Source of the DNA: Cornus controversa
Lineage: Eukaryota > Streptophyta > Magnoliopsida > Cornales > Cornaceae
Assembly (NCBI GenBank): GCA_026545225.1
Contig: CM048845.1
Location: 61,728,033-61,792,032, forward strand
Length of the DNA stretch: 64,000 nucleotides
Direction: 5' to 3'
In this document: piece by piece, positions 44,199 through 55,400 of the stretch
Position numbering within the stretch: position 1 is the stretch's first letter
How the letters are laid out: every line of letters begins with the position of its first letter
Made by a program: the position numbers and the translations under genes
Notes under the pieces: model-generated
What the model was told of the DNA's origin: nothing
Databases searched by the model: none
What the model saw: the letters and a program-made list of their open reading frames with translations, nothing else

Positions 44199-45400
44199 TA
44201 CTTGTTACTCTCTCTCTCATCACTCATCACTCATCACTACATACATTACTTCTGTTCTCTTACTTTCTTTATACCCACCTCTCAAACTCAATTTTCCCCC
44301 AAATTCTCAGAAAGAAATTCTCCAATTTTCATCCACATTTTCTTCAAAATTCATCGCAGTCTTGCTTTCTACTGCAAAGAAATGAAGACAATTACCTACA
44401 AAACAAAGCCCACTTCTGTGATTATTACTCTTCTCATGATATTATTATTATCAACCTTGTGGTCTGCCTATGACAACCCATGTAACCCCTCTCCTCCACC
44501 ACCCTCGCCTTCTCTGCCGCCTCTCCATCGCCACTAACAGTCCCTTGAATTAAGTTATCAGTTGTTCTTGTTCACCTAAAATAGAATGATCCAAACACCT
44601 CCAAATCAGCCTCTCTACTCCCCCAGAAATCCAGAATAAGTACACCGACACATCCATGATCCAAATAACAACCAAAGATACCCCTTAATTAACCACTAAT
44701 TCACTCAAGAACAATGACACACCAAAAAAACCTCTCAGTTACATCGCCAAAAAAATCATTAAGAAGAATAATAGACACACACAACACTCAACAACTGATG
44801 TAATTCAACAACTAAAAATATGAGAACAGAGAATTCACTTGCCAAGAGATTCAGTTGTAGGGTTCGATCCAAAGACGTGTAGGTGGTGGTGGCATGGTTG
44901 GTGTGTGGAGATCGCCGGCGAAATGGAGAGAGAGAGTAGCCTGTACAGGAAAGAGAATATCGAGGACGGCCAAAAAAGTGAAAAACAAAAACAACAGATC
45001 AATGAGTGAGATTCTAGAATCAAAACTCACCCTTACAACATGAGATCTTGAGCAACTGCTCGATTACCTTTCGATCGACGTGACTATCATCGACGGCGAA
45101 CACATGGTGGTTCTGTCATCAACATCGATCCTCCTCTGTGATACTGCGATCATCGACGGCCTTTGCAGGTGCGTCGAGGCTTCATCGGCCGGATCTGGCC
45201 GTTCAAAAATAACGATTGATTGCAGAGATCTGCTTCCACTCTCCACAGAGTCGTCCGTGGCGGATCCCAGCGACCCACCCCACGGATCTCTCGCCGTCGT
45301 CCGTGACGGATCCCACCGGCCCACCCCTCCAGCGACATCGTCCGTGACCTTCCAACGGCCGACAGCCCTGCCGTCGTCGCTCCAGTGTGAAAGTCGGACG
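44199..45400. other. Helitron interior of unknown origin
   Basis: A plus-strand frame (about 44382-44537) reads a basic start, a hydrophobic segment (VIITLLMILLLSTLWSA) and a Pro-rich tail, and could be the 5' end of another captured gene. 45060-45400 is GC-richer than its surroundings and open on both strands, but shows no domain. Confidence 0.35.
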
Positions 45401-45437
45401 GTGAAGAGAAGAGAAAGTAAAGTGAAAAACGTGAGAG

Positions 45438-45515
45438 AGAGATAGAGATAGGAGATAGAGATAGAGAGAGATGAGAGATAGAGATAGAGATAGAGATAGA
45501 GATAGAGTGGATTCT
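45438..45515. repeat. GATAGA microsatellite
   Basis: GAGATAGAGATAGAGA-type hexamer run of about 75 bp, inside the Helitron. Confidence 0.9.
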
Positions 45516-45724
45516 GTTGGAGAGAGAAAAGAATAAAAATATAGTTAGTGGGTTGGATTAATCTGGGCCATTGATAGGGATATATAATTAGTGGGTTGTC
45601 TTTGGACCGTAGATAAGTATATATATTTTGAACCGTTAGATGGACTTTTTAAACATTTGTGACCTTTAGATGAAGAATTTTTGTAGGGGAAAAATTCAAA
45701 ATCAATGCTGAAATGTTATATAGA

Positions 45725-46912
45725 TATATATATCTGTAATATAGTCTTAAATTTATTCAAAAGAAAATAAGGAATATTTATACATCTTGATAAACTTTAA
45801 ATATATATATGTGAGTATGTATGTGTAACATAGTGTTAAATTGACATAAAATTACCTTTCAATTCTTGAAATTACATATTTGTAAAACAATATAAATAGA
45901 AATAAGTGAAAAAATTCAATAATTCAATAATTGTACATAAATACACCTCATTGAACAAAATTGTGAATCTTTTTGGCTTGTTTTAATATTTAATTTTATT
46001 ACAATTTGTTTAATATAAATAACTTGTTAAATATTTTTAAAAATTGCTAATTTTTGTGGCAGTTACAACTATGTGCTTTTTCATTATTATTGAAAATTGA
46101 AACTAATTATAAAAATTAGATGTAAAGGTTATATTTATTATGTTAATTAAAAAATTATTTAAGACATTTATGAGAAAGGACAATGTTGAATTTTTTTTTA
46201 TATATAATTGTGAATTTAGTTGGAAATATTTATTAAAAGTAGGACTTAGTTATCTTAAAAAAAAAATAGAAATTATTGGTTCTTACAATTGAAAAGTATG
46301 ACTTAAAAATAATTTTTTCAAGAAAATAAGTATGAACTGGATTCGTCGAGTTAGAGGTCTGAGTAAGCTTGAGCTTAGTTGGAAATGAGCTCAAATATAA
46401 CCCTCAATTTGTTCAACTCACTTAATTAAGTTGCATCCTCCGAAAATGATATTAATCATAAAATTATTTTTATGATACATTTTGTATGAATGCAAAGGCT
46501 TCGACCTTCAGTGTTGGTCCCAAATATTTTTTGACTAAGAAAAATTACACCACCAAGCCAAGAATAAATAAACAATGCTGAAAAAACAATGGGTCCCTCC
46601 GAATCCAAAATCAAACTGATATTTTTCCTTATTCCTCTTCTTAATGCCACACGTTAATACACTTTTACCTTTTTATATCCCAACATTGGGTCCCTCTATC
46701 ATTGTCCTAGCGAATAAGGAATTTCTTTATTAGTCATTATTGGCTGATTGGTCGTACTCGAATATAGCAAAAATATGTGCAGTCCTTTTCAGATTATAAA
46801 GTGTGTAAAATAACTCATTTTCCAGCTAACTCCCAACAAAATAACTCCTGTTACCTTTATATATATATATGTGTGTAAGTGTGCCATATGTATGTTACAT
46901 ATTACGGGTACT
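45725..46912. other. AT-rich intergenic region upstream of the ankyrin gene
   Basis: No credible ORF or domain. It contains ATATAT runs, and the last 200 bp should contain the gene's promoter. Confidence 0.5.
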
Positions 46913-46920
46913 TATATAAA
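46913..46920 (+). promoter_or_regulatory. TATA box candidate for the ankyrin gene
   Basis: TATATAAA lies 48 bp before the ATG at 46968, which would place transcription start near 46945 and give a very short leader. The related fragment at 1021-1049 shares the leader but not a clear TATA box. Confidence 0.5.
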
Positions 46921-46967
46921 AGAAGTGTTCAATCCTAGCAGAGATTACGAATAGAGAGCGCGCACAT

Positions 46968-49129
46968 ATGGATAGAGGACTCTATGAGGCGTCACTGAGT
47001 GGGAGCGTACCCACATTAAACCAATTGATGCAAAAAGATGAACTCATTCTTGATAGAGCTTCGGTCACATGCTTCCATGAAACTCCTTTGCATATAGCAG
47101 CCATGCGTGGCCACTTAGAATTCACACAAGTGCTTCTAAGCCAAAAGCCTAAACTGGCTACTGAGTTAGACTCACTCGGAAACTCACCTCTTCACTTGGC
47201 TTCTGCAGAGGGTCATGTTGAGATAGTACGCGAGTTGCTATGCATAAATAGTGATGTTTGTCATGCTCGTGATCAAGATGGGAGGACTCCTCTCCACTTG
47301 GCGGCCATCAAAGGCCAAGTTGGAGTTTTAGAAGAGTTGACTCAGAGTCGACCTGAGTTGACCTATGAGAGACTAGGTCGAGGAGAGACAGTATTGCACT
47401 TGTGTGTTAGATATTATCGTTTGGAGGCTTTAAAGTATTTGGTGGAATTCATAAGGAACGAAGAGTTTGTCAACTCTAAAGATGGCGATGGCAACACCAT
47501 ATTGCATCTAGCTGCAATTTTCAAACAGATGGAGGTATGTTTTCAATTTGTTGAAAAATAATTGGCTTTCTTAAAAATCTAAAAATATATTTTTTCCATG
47601 TATGCTTTTTTAAACAAACATACTTTTACTTTGTATGCTTCTTTTAAATCTGAGTATGCTTTTACGTTCAGATCGATCCACTTGGTTTGGTTAGAAGAAA
47701 ATAACATGAAAGGAAACGAAAAAAAGGGAATATTTTTAACATTTTAAGTGTTTGGAATGTAGGAAAGAAAAATCTTATAGAAAAGTAATTTTACATGACC
47801 ACCTACCTTTCTTAAAAAAATTTCCAGTAACCTCAACTCACAATCATGTCTCCATTTTTTTTTATCTTTATAAAATAGAATGTGTTTATGGATAACTTTT
47901 GATAAGAATAGTACAATAATCTATATCTCTCTCTAGTTGTTCCACAATTATTTATTTAGATTCTTATATTGGTTTAATTTTTTTTAAAGCTAAAAATATA
48001 TATCCAATATAAATTTATTTAGACCTTATATCATATTTAATAAAAATAAGGACAATTTAATTAGGTAAACCATTATATTTTCTTACAACTATTCAAACCA
48101 TAAAATGGTAACTTTCACAGATTTTTTTTATTAAAATTTCATATTAACCAAATACATGTTAGAAAATTAAATTTTCTTTTATTCACTTTCACTTTTTACT
48201 ATTAATTTTTATTTATTTAGTATTATTATTTTGTCCTTGTTACATAATAATTTGAGTGAAGTGTTGTGCAGACCATAGAGTATTTGTTTTCTAGAGAGGA
48301 AGTGAAAGAAAAAGCGAATGCCAAGAATGTGAACGGTTTTACACCTCTGGATGTTTTAGATCACTATCCAAGAGATGTAAAAGTGATGGAAATCAGAGAA
48401 TTTCTTCTAGAAGCGGGTGTTCAGAGAGCAATTAATCATGGAACTGATCTAAACGTCCCTCTATCACGAAAAGTTAGTATATCAGTGCCACCTAGTAGTT
48501 CTGAAGTAGTAATTAAAGGAAGTTATATGAATTTTCTCTCAGCTGATCTCAAGAAAGCCTGGCGATTTCTATCTGAGAATTGGAACAAGTACCTTAAGAT
48601 TAACAATAAATGGTTGGAAGAGGCGCGTGGTAATTTAATGATTGTCGCGACTGTAACAGCAAGCATGTCTTTCCAAGCCGGAGTCAATCCCCCAGGAAGT
48701 GTTTGGCAAGACTCTACTGAATTTACTGACATTTCTGGCAGAAATAAAACGAGTGTACCTGGAATGGCTATTATGGACGGTTATGACCCACATAATTTTG
48801 AATTATTTCTAAAATATAATACGGTGTCTTTAGTGGCTTCTCTGAGCATCATTCTTCTTATGATAAGTGGATTTCCTCTCAAGAATAAACTTTCTATGTG
48901 GCTATTAATTGCTGCCATGTGTATTGTAGTGACATTCACGGCGCTTACGTATTTACATTCAATATCTTTGATAACCTTTTATACATTTGATGATGACACC
49001 ATTCGTATGTATAACGTATCAGTTTTCACATGGATTGGGTTGTGCGGGTTTGTTGCACTGACTCACTCCATAAATCTTTTGGTGTGGGTGGTGAAGAGGT
49101 CGCACAAGTTTCTAATTTGTAAAAGGTGA
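46968..49129 (+). CDS. Ankyrin-repeat PGG-domain membrane protein, BDA1-like
   Basis: Two exons, 46968-47534 and 48272-49129, joined in phase (GTATGT donor, TGTGCAG acceptor), encode 474 residues, the usual length for this family. Six ankyrin repeats lie at about 36-215 (ETPLHIAAMRGHLEF, NSPLHLASAEGHVEI, RTPLHLAAIKGQVGV, ETVLHLCVRYYRLEA, NTILHLAAIFKQMETI, FTPLDVLDHYP). The PGG domain starts near 308 (RGNLMIVATVTASMSF, PPG at 329-331), and four hydrophobic membrane segments lie at about 310-327, 373-390, 398-418 and 439-463. The start MDRGLYEASLSGSVPTL is typical of BDA1-like proteins. Family knowledge: plasma-membrane proteins linked to immunity and salicylate responses (ACD6/BDA1 group). No frameshift or stop seen. 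It is the only clearly intact host gene here. Confidence 0.92.
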
Positions 49130-50265
49130 CCAATGGTGCGTGTCAATGAATGAGATTCCATTAGTGGGTGTGCGACTTGAACTAAATAGAATATTCCAGG
49201 TATTATACATATATGTATGTATATCTTCTATTGTTATGCACTTCTTGTTTCATTGTTTTGATGTTATTAATTCTTTATTTGTTGACTAAATGTTATTTAT
49301 GTGTTGCTGCATTTATTTGGGGTGGCTGGTGCAGTTGATGTTTGCTGTGTTGCACTTGCTGGAGCTACTGCTGTGTTTGTTTGGTTTGCAAGGGCAGTTG
49401 GTATGCTATTGTGTGGAAGCCAATGGTTTTGGATATGGATCTTCTACTCTGTTTGTTGATGCTACAGTTGTGTTTTATTTGTAGCTTGGTTTTAGTTGCT
49501 TTTGTTTTGTTTTGGCTTTTTGGTTCTCATGTTTGTTTTTGGGGTTTTGTTTTGTTTTGGCTTTTTGGTTCCCAAGGCTATGCGCTTAGCTTCTCATGTA
49601 CCATATCCTTCGTATCTATGAAGGAAAAAAATGGTGTTATTTAGGTTTACTCAGTACTTACATTTGAATTCAAATGCTTAGTTAAACTTGGCTACTATAC
49701 TTCAAATGTGGTAAATGTAGAAGGCTTGTGTTGGTGCCACTGGCTTTGTAATATTCCAAAAATTAATAATAAAAATACCCTAAATTACTTTGAAGAGTTA
49801 ACTGGCACGTATCTTATATATATATATATAGTCTATTAGTAAAGGAGCGAAGAGAAATTTTGACAAAAAGTTTAATTGAAATATTCATTTTATAAAGGTA
49901 ATTAAGGGTTTACCTACAATTACAATTTACATGTGTGAGTACACATATACATGTTCTCGACTTGGATTGAAATACCCCCAACAAAATTTTGCGCATGAGA
50001 TGGCCAGTCTCATACACCAAACTTGAGGGATACTAACAACTGATAGCAAACAAGCATGGAATATAATGACAAAAGAAAAAGAATTATAAATGCTGAAAGG
50101 AAAGTCTAACTGAAATGAATAATCATGTTAAATAACATTGTATTATTCTGATTGATACAACTTGGAAGTCCAGTAACCCACGGACCCCTTAACCAAACAA
50201 AAACATAAAAGTAAAACTTTATGAACAGATTTAAGTCCCTACACTAAAGTATGGTAAGGAATGGA
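49130..50265. other. 3' flank of the ankyrin gene
   Basis: Includes the likely 3' untranslated region. From 49290 to 49600 is a T/G-rich low-complexity stretch in which TTTTGTTTTGGCTTTTTGGTT is repeated (about 49506 and 49550). The stretch gives hydrophobic open frames without meaning. No gene is seen. Confidence 0.45.
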
Positions 50266-53200
50266 TGATTGTCAAGCTCTACGAACTCCACGCGCAAATC
50301 TCCAGGTAGAAACTGTCTGAAACCTGAAATATCAACAAAGTGGGTTAAACCCACGAACAAATTCTCTCTACTACAACCCAATCAGAGAACCGGTAAACAT
50401 ACCCTCTATATGAGGACAGTAAAGACATATAGATATAATTATACCGTTTAGTCATTAAATCTCCTATCTTAGAAGTAACTAGAACTATGTTCTGAACTAA
50501 CCCATCCATTATCACAATACAGATAAAACAAATTTATAAGTTCAAACCATAGACAATCCTAACATGCCTTCTTCCATATATTTTACAAATGCCTTACAAA
50601 GTATTAGGCAAACCTATCCTGCCTCCACCAATAATCCTTTCCCAAGATAACAAATTTATGTTTATATACAATTAAAGATAACCCACCAGCTCATAAATAT
50701 ATATCCCCAATTAACCCTATGACCCAAGAATAGAGCCGCCCGACACCCTACACTAACACATCAGTTATCTTAATGCAAGTGCAGACTAGTTTTAAGTTTA
50801 CACAAGAAATAATCGTAACATGCTCGAATATATACCAAGAAACGTTCTTACTAGATATTAGGCAATCCTGACATGCTCCAAATAAAATATAAAGATACCA
50901 TATTAGGTGTTTGGCAATCCCGACACGCCTTGGGAATCCCAACATGTCAAATATAATGCATAGATACCTTATTAGGTATTAGGCGATTCCGACACGCCTT
51001 GGCAATCCCAACATGCCAAATATAATGCATAGATACTTTATTAGGTATGGGCAATCCTGACACGCCGGGCAATCCTTACATGCCAAAATAAAATGCATAG
51101 ATACCTTATTAGGTATGGGCGATCCTAACACGCCAGGGAATCCTTACATGCCAAAATAAAATACATAGATACCTTATTAGGTATGGGCGATCCTGACACG
51201 CCTGGCAATCATTACATGCCAAAATAAAATGCATAGATACCTTATTAGGTATGGGCGATCCTGACACGCCGGGCAATCCTTACATGCCAAATAAAATGTA
51301 TAGATGTATTCCCAATATGAAACATAAAATAAATAAGGTGCATTATGATTTTAATTTGCACAAACAAAGTAATTCAAATTATCCGAGATGAAATTATCAC
51401 CATAAGACAAATCGTTCACAAGTAAGCTATAATCAAGTATTTAATGGGCATTTATATCCTTAAAGGAAAATACATTCAAGTAAATCAAATAACACAATTT
51501 AACCACTTTAGAAGTAAACACCCAATCCAACCCCCAATGCACTCAAATCTATGAGGGAGTCTAAACCAAACTCTTATCTAGGTTTCTGGGCCTATTCTAC
51601 TTCTAATAACCAGATTCAATCATTCTGAAATTTTCTAAAATTTTACAAAATATTTTCAACAAATAAAAGAAGGTGAAAACTCAACTTTTAGACACTTTAA
51701 AAATTAATTCAACATTAAGGGAAGCTCATTTCAAGATGAAAATTTAAACCCAAATTTACTTAACCTCTAGCAAAGATTTTTTTGAGTTGAAAATTTAAAA
51801 CCAATTGTATTTAGCCTCTAGAAAGTTACAGTAACAATTTCGGAATTTTTGAAAATTTCTAAGTATTTTCTAAAATTAAAGAAGCTGAAAAACTCAGTTT
51901 TTAGACACTTTAAAAATTAATTTAAAGACAATGGTAAATCATTTCGACATGAAATTTAAACCCCAAGCTCCTTAAGCTCCCAGGAAGTTGACATAAAAGT
52001 TTGAGAATTTTTGGAATTATAAAAGTATTTTTATAAAATGATTTTCCGAATTTTCAAGTTTTTTCTAAAAATTTCAAAAATTCAAAACAAATACTAAAAT
52101 AATTCGAAATGGGCCCATATCAGACCCAGAGGTGGGCCCCCGAGAGTGGGCCCCAAAAATGATCTTTCGGTCACCGGAAGTCGCCGGCGCCGGCCGGACG
52201 CGCCCCCACTAGCCGGCGGCGCTCTGGCACTTTCTTTTTTCTTTTTTTTTCTTTTCTTCTTCCTCACCTGAAGCTCCAGCGGGCAACAATGGTGGCTGAA
52301 CTTCCCGATCACTTCCGGGCACCGAATCGTGCATATGAATATACCATTGAACTCGTATCGATCTAAGCTACGTATTAGTACCAAAATCATCCTCTCTCGC
52401 GGACTAAATCAAAAACGCCCAATTTCAAGTTTCGAAAATCTAAACTTTTAAACTCAATTTTCCGTCAATCTACCCAACGGTTCATAACCAAACTTTTAAG
52501 GATTGTTCTAGGAAGTAAGATCTACCTTTTAATCGAAACAAAAACGTTCAAAAAATGATGAATACAGTAAACCCAATTTCATGTTAATATATATATATAT
52601 ACCCGCCTATACAGTCATATATATATGTATACACATATGTAAAAATATCCTAAAACAGTACCAAAACTCCAAAATCTTCATGTTTAATTCACAGAAATAT
52701 TCTTAGCATGCAAAATCATTTAATTTCATAATTAATTGCATACAAATTTCTAGCAACATGCCTATACAATTAATATATATATTATACATATATTCCAGCA
52801 ACATGTATAGACAAAAATATATATGTATACAGATTCAAAGGGGAAGAGAAGAGTTAGAACTTGCCTTGTGATGTTGAGCAAAAATCACTTTTTTTTCTCT
52901 TTTCGTGGCGTCTACCTTTTTCTCCCTATCTGTGCGTAGGAATCCTCTGTACGTAGAAACTACTGAACCCTAATTCATTTTCTCTTATTTAATATTCTTG
53001 AATAATTAAACTAATAAATATAAAATATTTAGCCCAGCTATATATATATATATAGCCCAGCCCAGCAGCCTAGTCCAACCTAATAATAATAATAAAACAA
53101 GAATAAAGAAAATGCAGCCCAAACCAACATATTTTTATTTAACAAAAAAAAAAACTATATTTAAAGCAAATATTTAACACACAATTAAACACAATCAACA

Positions 53201-53339
53201 CTTAGCAACAATTCAAACATCCACATTAAACATATAAAAACAGGCATTGACAAAATTAATTAAAGCATTTAAATAATTAAAAATTCAATCAAATAAATAA
53301 AAACCCAATTTAGATATCCTCAAATTACGGGGTGTTACA
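50266..53339 (-). mobile_element. Probable solo LTR (about 3.07 kb) of a gypsy-type element
   Basis: The ends are TGATTGTCAAG on the left and GGGGTGTTACA on the right, so the minus strand starts TGTAACACCCCG. ATGGAT occurs at both borders (50261-50266 and 53339-53344), giving a 4-6 bp duplication depending on where the end is placed. No gag or pol is inside. Long LTRs starting TGTAACACCC are common in chromovirus (Tekay/Del) elements, which is the likely group. A second, truncated relative is at 1-479. Confidence 0.6.
50897..51306. repeat. 68-bp tandem array
   Basis: Six units of 67-69 bp, each with ACCTTATTAGGTATGGGC, then GATCCTGACACGCC, then ACATGCCAAAATAAAATGCA. The last units are closest to each other. 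Located within the probable solo LTR. Confidence 0.92.
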
Positions 53340-53340
53340 T

Positions 53341-53550
53341 GGATCCTCTTCGAGTGTTTCTCTCTCCAGATATCTCCAACACAAGATGTAACTGTTACAT
53401 TAATATCATGTAATTTTTTTGTTGGGAATAAGTTGTGTATGTGACCATATATACATGGGAGTTAGTTGAACAAATGATGACATAACACATTTGCAACCAT
53501 TGGGTCTTGTATTGGGATGTCTGGAGAGAGAGAAACTTGGAGATGATCCG
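53341..53550. mobile_element. MITE with about 45-bp terminal inverted repeats
   Basis: Left end GGATCCTCTTCGAGTG and onward to TCTCTCTCCAGATATCTCC pairs with the inverse of the right end (GGATCATCTCCAAGTTTCTC...). About 210 bp, no coding sequence. The solo LTR ends exactly at its left border, so the LTR probably inserted into or next to it. Confidence 0.6.
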
Positions 53551-54704
53551 TTTCCTTGTTCTCCTTAGGATTTTTTCCTCTAAAGATAAGAGGAGCCAGT
53601 GGAGGAATTCTAGGAGAGACTTAATTAGGAGATTAGAAGATCAATCACTCAAATTGAAGCTTTGGAGTAAGTAGTGTAATATTCTGAATTTTTAGTAATG
53701 TTTCCTTTGGTAGGAAGGGAAAAAAATGAATGGAAGAGGGAGAGAAGTGATGAATGAGACATCCTTATAGAAAAGATAGTGTTATTCTCTCTTTTTATTT
53801 AGTTGGATGGAAGAGAAGAGAAGAATGTTATACTTTACTTTGTGTGTTAGGAGAGAAGCGAAGAGAAATTGTTAATATTGAGTCTATCAAATAATTATAA
53901 AATGTAGTATTGTAATTTATAATTTTTACAATTTTCTCGCTTCTCTTCCTTCCTCTCTTCTGTCCATATTTGCAATGATGAAAATTTGTGAAGCATGAAG
54001 AATGACTCATTCATTCTCTTTTCTTGTCTCTCTTTGTCTCATTCCTACCAAACGAAGAAAGTTTGTCAATCCCTTCCTATCTTCCCTTCACTCATCTTCC
54101 TATCAAACAGACCATAAAGCTTTTCTAGTTACCATATATTATGAGTATAATGTTTAGTTGAAGCCAAATTAAATGTTATTTGTTATACATAAAGGGATTG
54201 AATCCAACGACATGGGTTAGTTAAGAAAATTTTATTAATGAAAAGATTGAAGTAAAAATTAAAATTTTGTAATAATGGAGAATAAATATATATATATATA
54301 TATATGAGAAGTAGTAGGGTTATAAAAAAAAAATTAAAGCATGCAACGACAAGTGTCTCATATGATAGATATGAATATGAGTGGTACGGTGAACTTAGAG
54401 GGGGTAAATAAGTTTGCTTGATCTTTTGTTTATATAAAACCCTATTATATAGAATATATATGTATGTATAGATAAAGAGAGAGAGAGAAGAAGAGAAAAC
54501 TCTAATTCTTGATCTTGCGTAGAAAGTACGAATTGAAATGAACGTGCGACGAGATACGTGATGTTGCTCTGCGAATCAAAAACAAGTGTTTTTCTACTCT
54601 TCTTCTTTGGACCCATAAATGTATCACCTTAGATATGTATTAGGAGTATATTGTAGGTCTAATTAAAGTGTATAGATTGTATGTCTATAAGTACGTATGA
54701 ACTT

Positions 54705-54756
<52 letters not shown>

Positions 54757-54985
54757 CTGTGTGTGTGTTGTCTTTATTAATATAGAGTTAAACCAAAAAC
54801 CAAAATATAGAGTTAAACTTAATTAGTACGAGTACAACAATTTGTTGGGTCACTCGACATTCAAACAGTTAGATGCAAAACACGCCAACTTTTGATTTAT
54901 TTATTTATTTATTCAATCCCTTTCACTTCTTCCATCTTTTTTTCGATAAGTTAATCCCTTTTACTTCTTCTTTCCTTTTTTCATG
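53551..54985. other. Non-coding region with a possible MITE and microsatellites
   Basis: About 53698-54118 starts CCTTTGGTAGGAAGGGA and ends TCTTCCTATCAAACAGACC, near inverse copies, suggesting another MITE. A (TA)n run is at about 54289-54305. (AT)n followed by (GT)n is at about 54708-54768. No gene is seen. Confidence 0.45.
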
Positions 54986-55400
54986 AATGTGATACTTCCA
55001 TAGTTGGCTTGGTTCAGTTTTAGTATTCAAATACTTCTCATGGCATGTTACACAATTATTTCACTATTTACATTTCACTATTTTAGTTCTTGCTTGTTTG
55101 TTCTTTGTCTATTCATCATCACAATGGTGCTCCCTGTAGCTCGACAATTGCTCCCATACTGGAGCTTCTTGTATATTTTCTTATCAATACACTTACCAAA
55201 AAAAAAAATCACAGAATTGGGTTGGTTCAGTTTCAGTATTCTAATACTTTTCATGCCATGTTACACAATTATTTCACTATTTATATACCTAGCTTGTCAG
55301 CTCCATTATCTATATGATGCACGGTTTTTGAAATTTGCAATTACTGGAAATTGTTTTTATTTTAGCACTAAGACAAAGAGTCCTACAGAATATAGCTTAT
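54986..55400. repeat. Diverged direct duplication of about 75 bp
   Basis: TTGGCTTGGTTCAGTTTTAG... at about 55003-55080 recurs as TTGGGTTGGTTCAGTTTCAG... at about 55219-55295, 216 bp apart. The open frame that spans both copies is a consequence of the duplication. Confidence 0.6.

Larger units (their letters stand above)
42735..45724 (-). mobile_element. Non-autonomous Helitron carrying a cytokinin-receptor gene fragment
   Basis: On the minus strand the element starts TCTATATAAC (45724 downward) and ends CTAG (42738-42735). A GC-rich hairpin GTGCC-GTA-GGCAC (42761-42749) lies 10 bases before the end. The flanks are A and T, as Helitrons insert between A and T. No Rep/helicase gene is present. 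Inside are two exons of a histidine kinase and sequence of unknown origin. The hairpin stem is short (5 bp), so the call rests on the combination of ends, target and captured exons. Confidence 0.7.

Noticed and set aside
45080..45445. A 121-codon frame with open frames on the opposite strand
   Set aside because: GC-richer composition explains the open frames; no domain or codon pattern supports a gene.
49290..49644. Hydrophobic ORFs downstream of the ankyrin gene
   Set aside because: The stretch is T/G-rich low-complexity DNA with internal repeats; any frame gives Leu/Cys/Phe-rich peptides.
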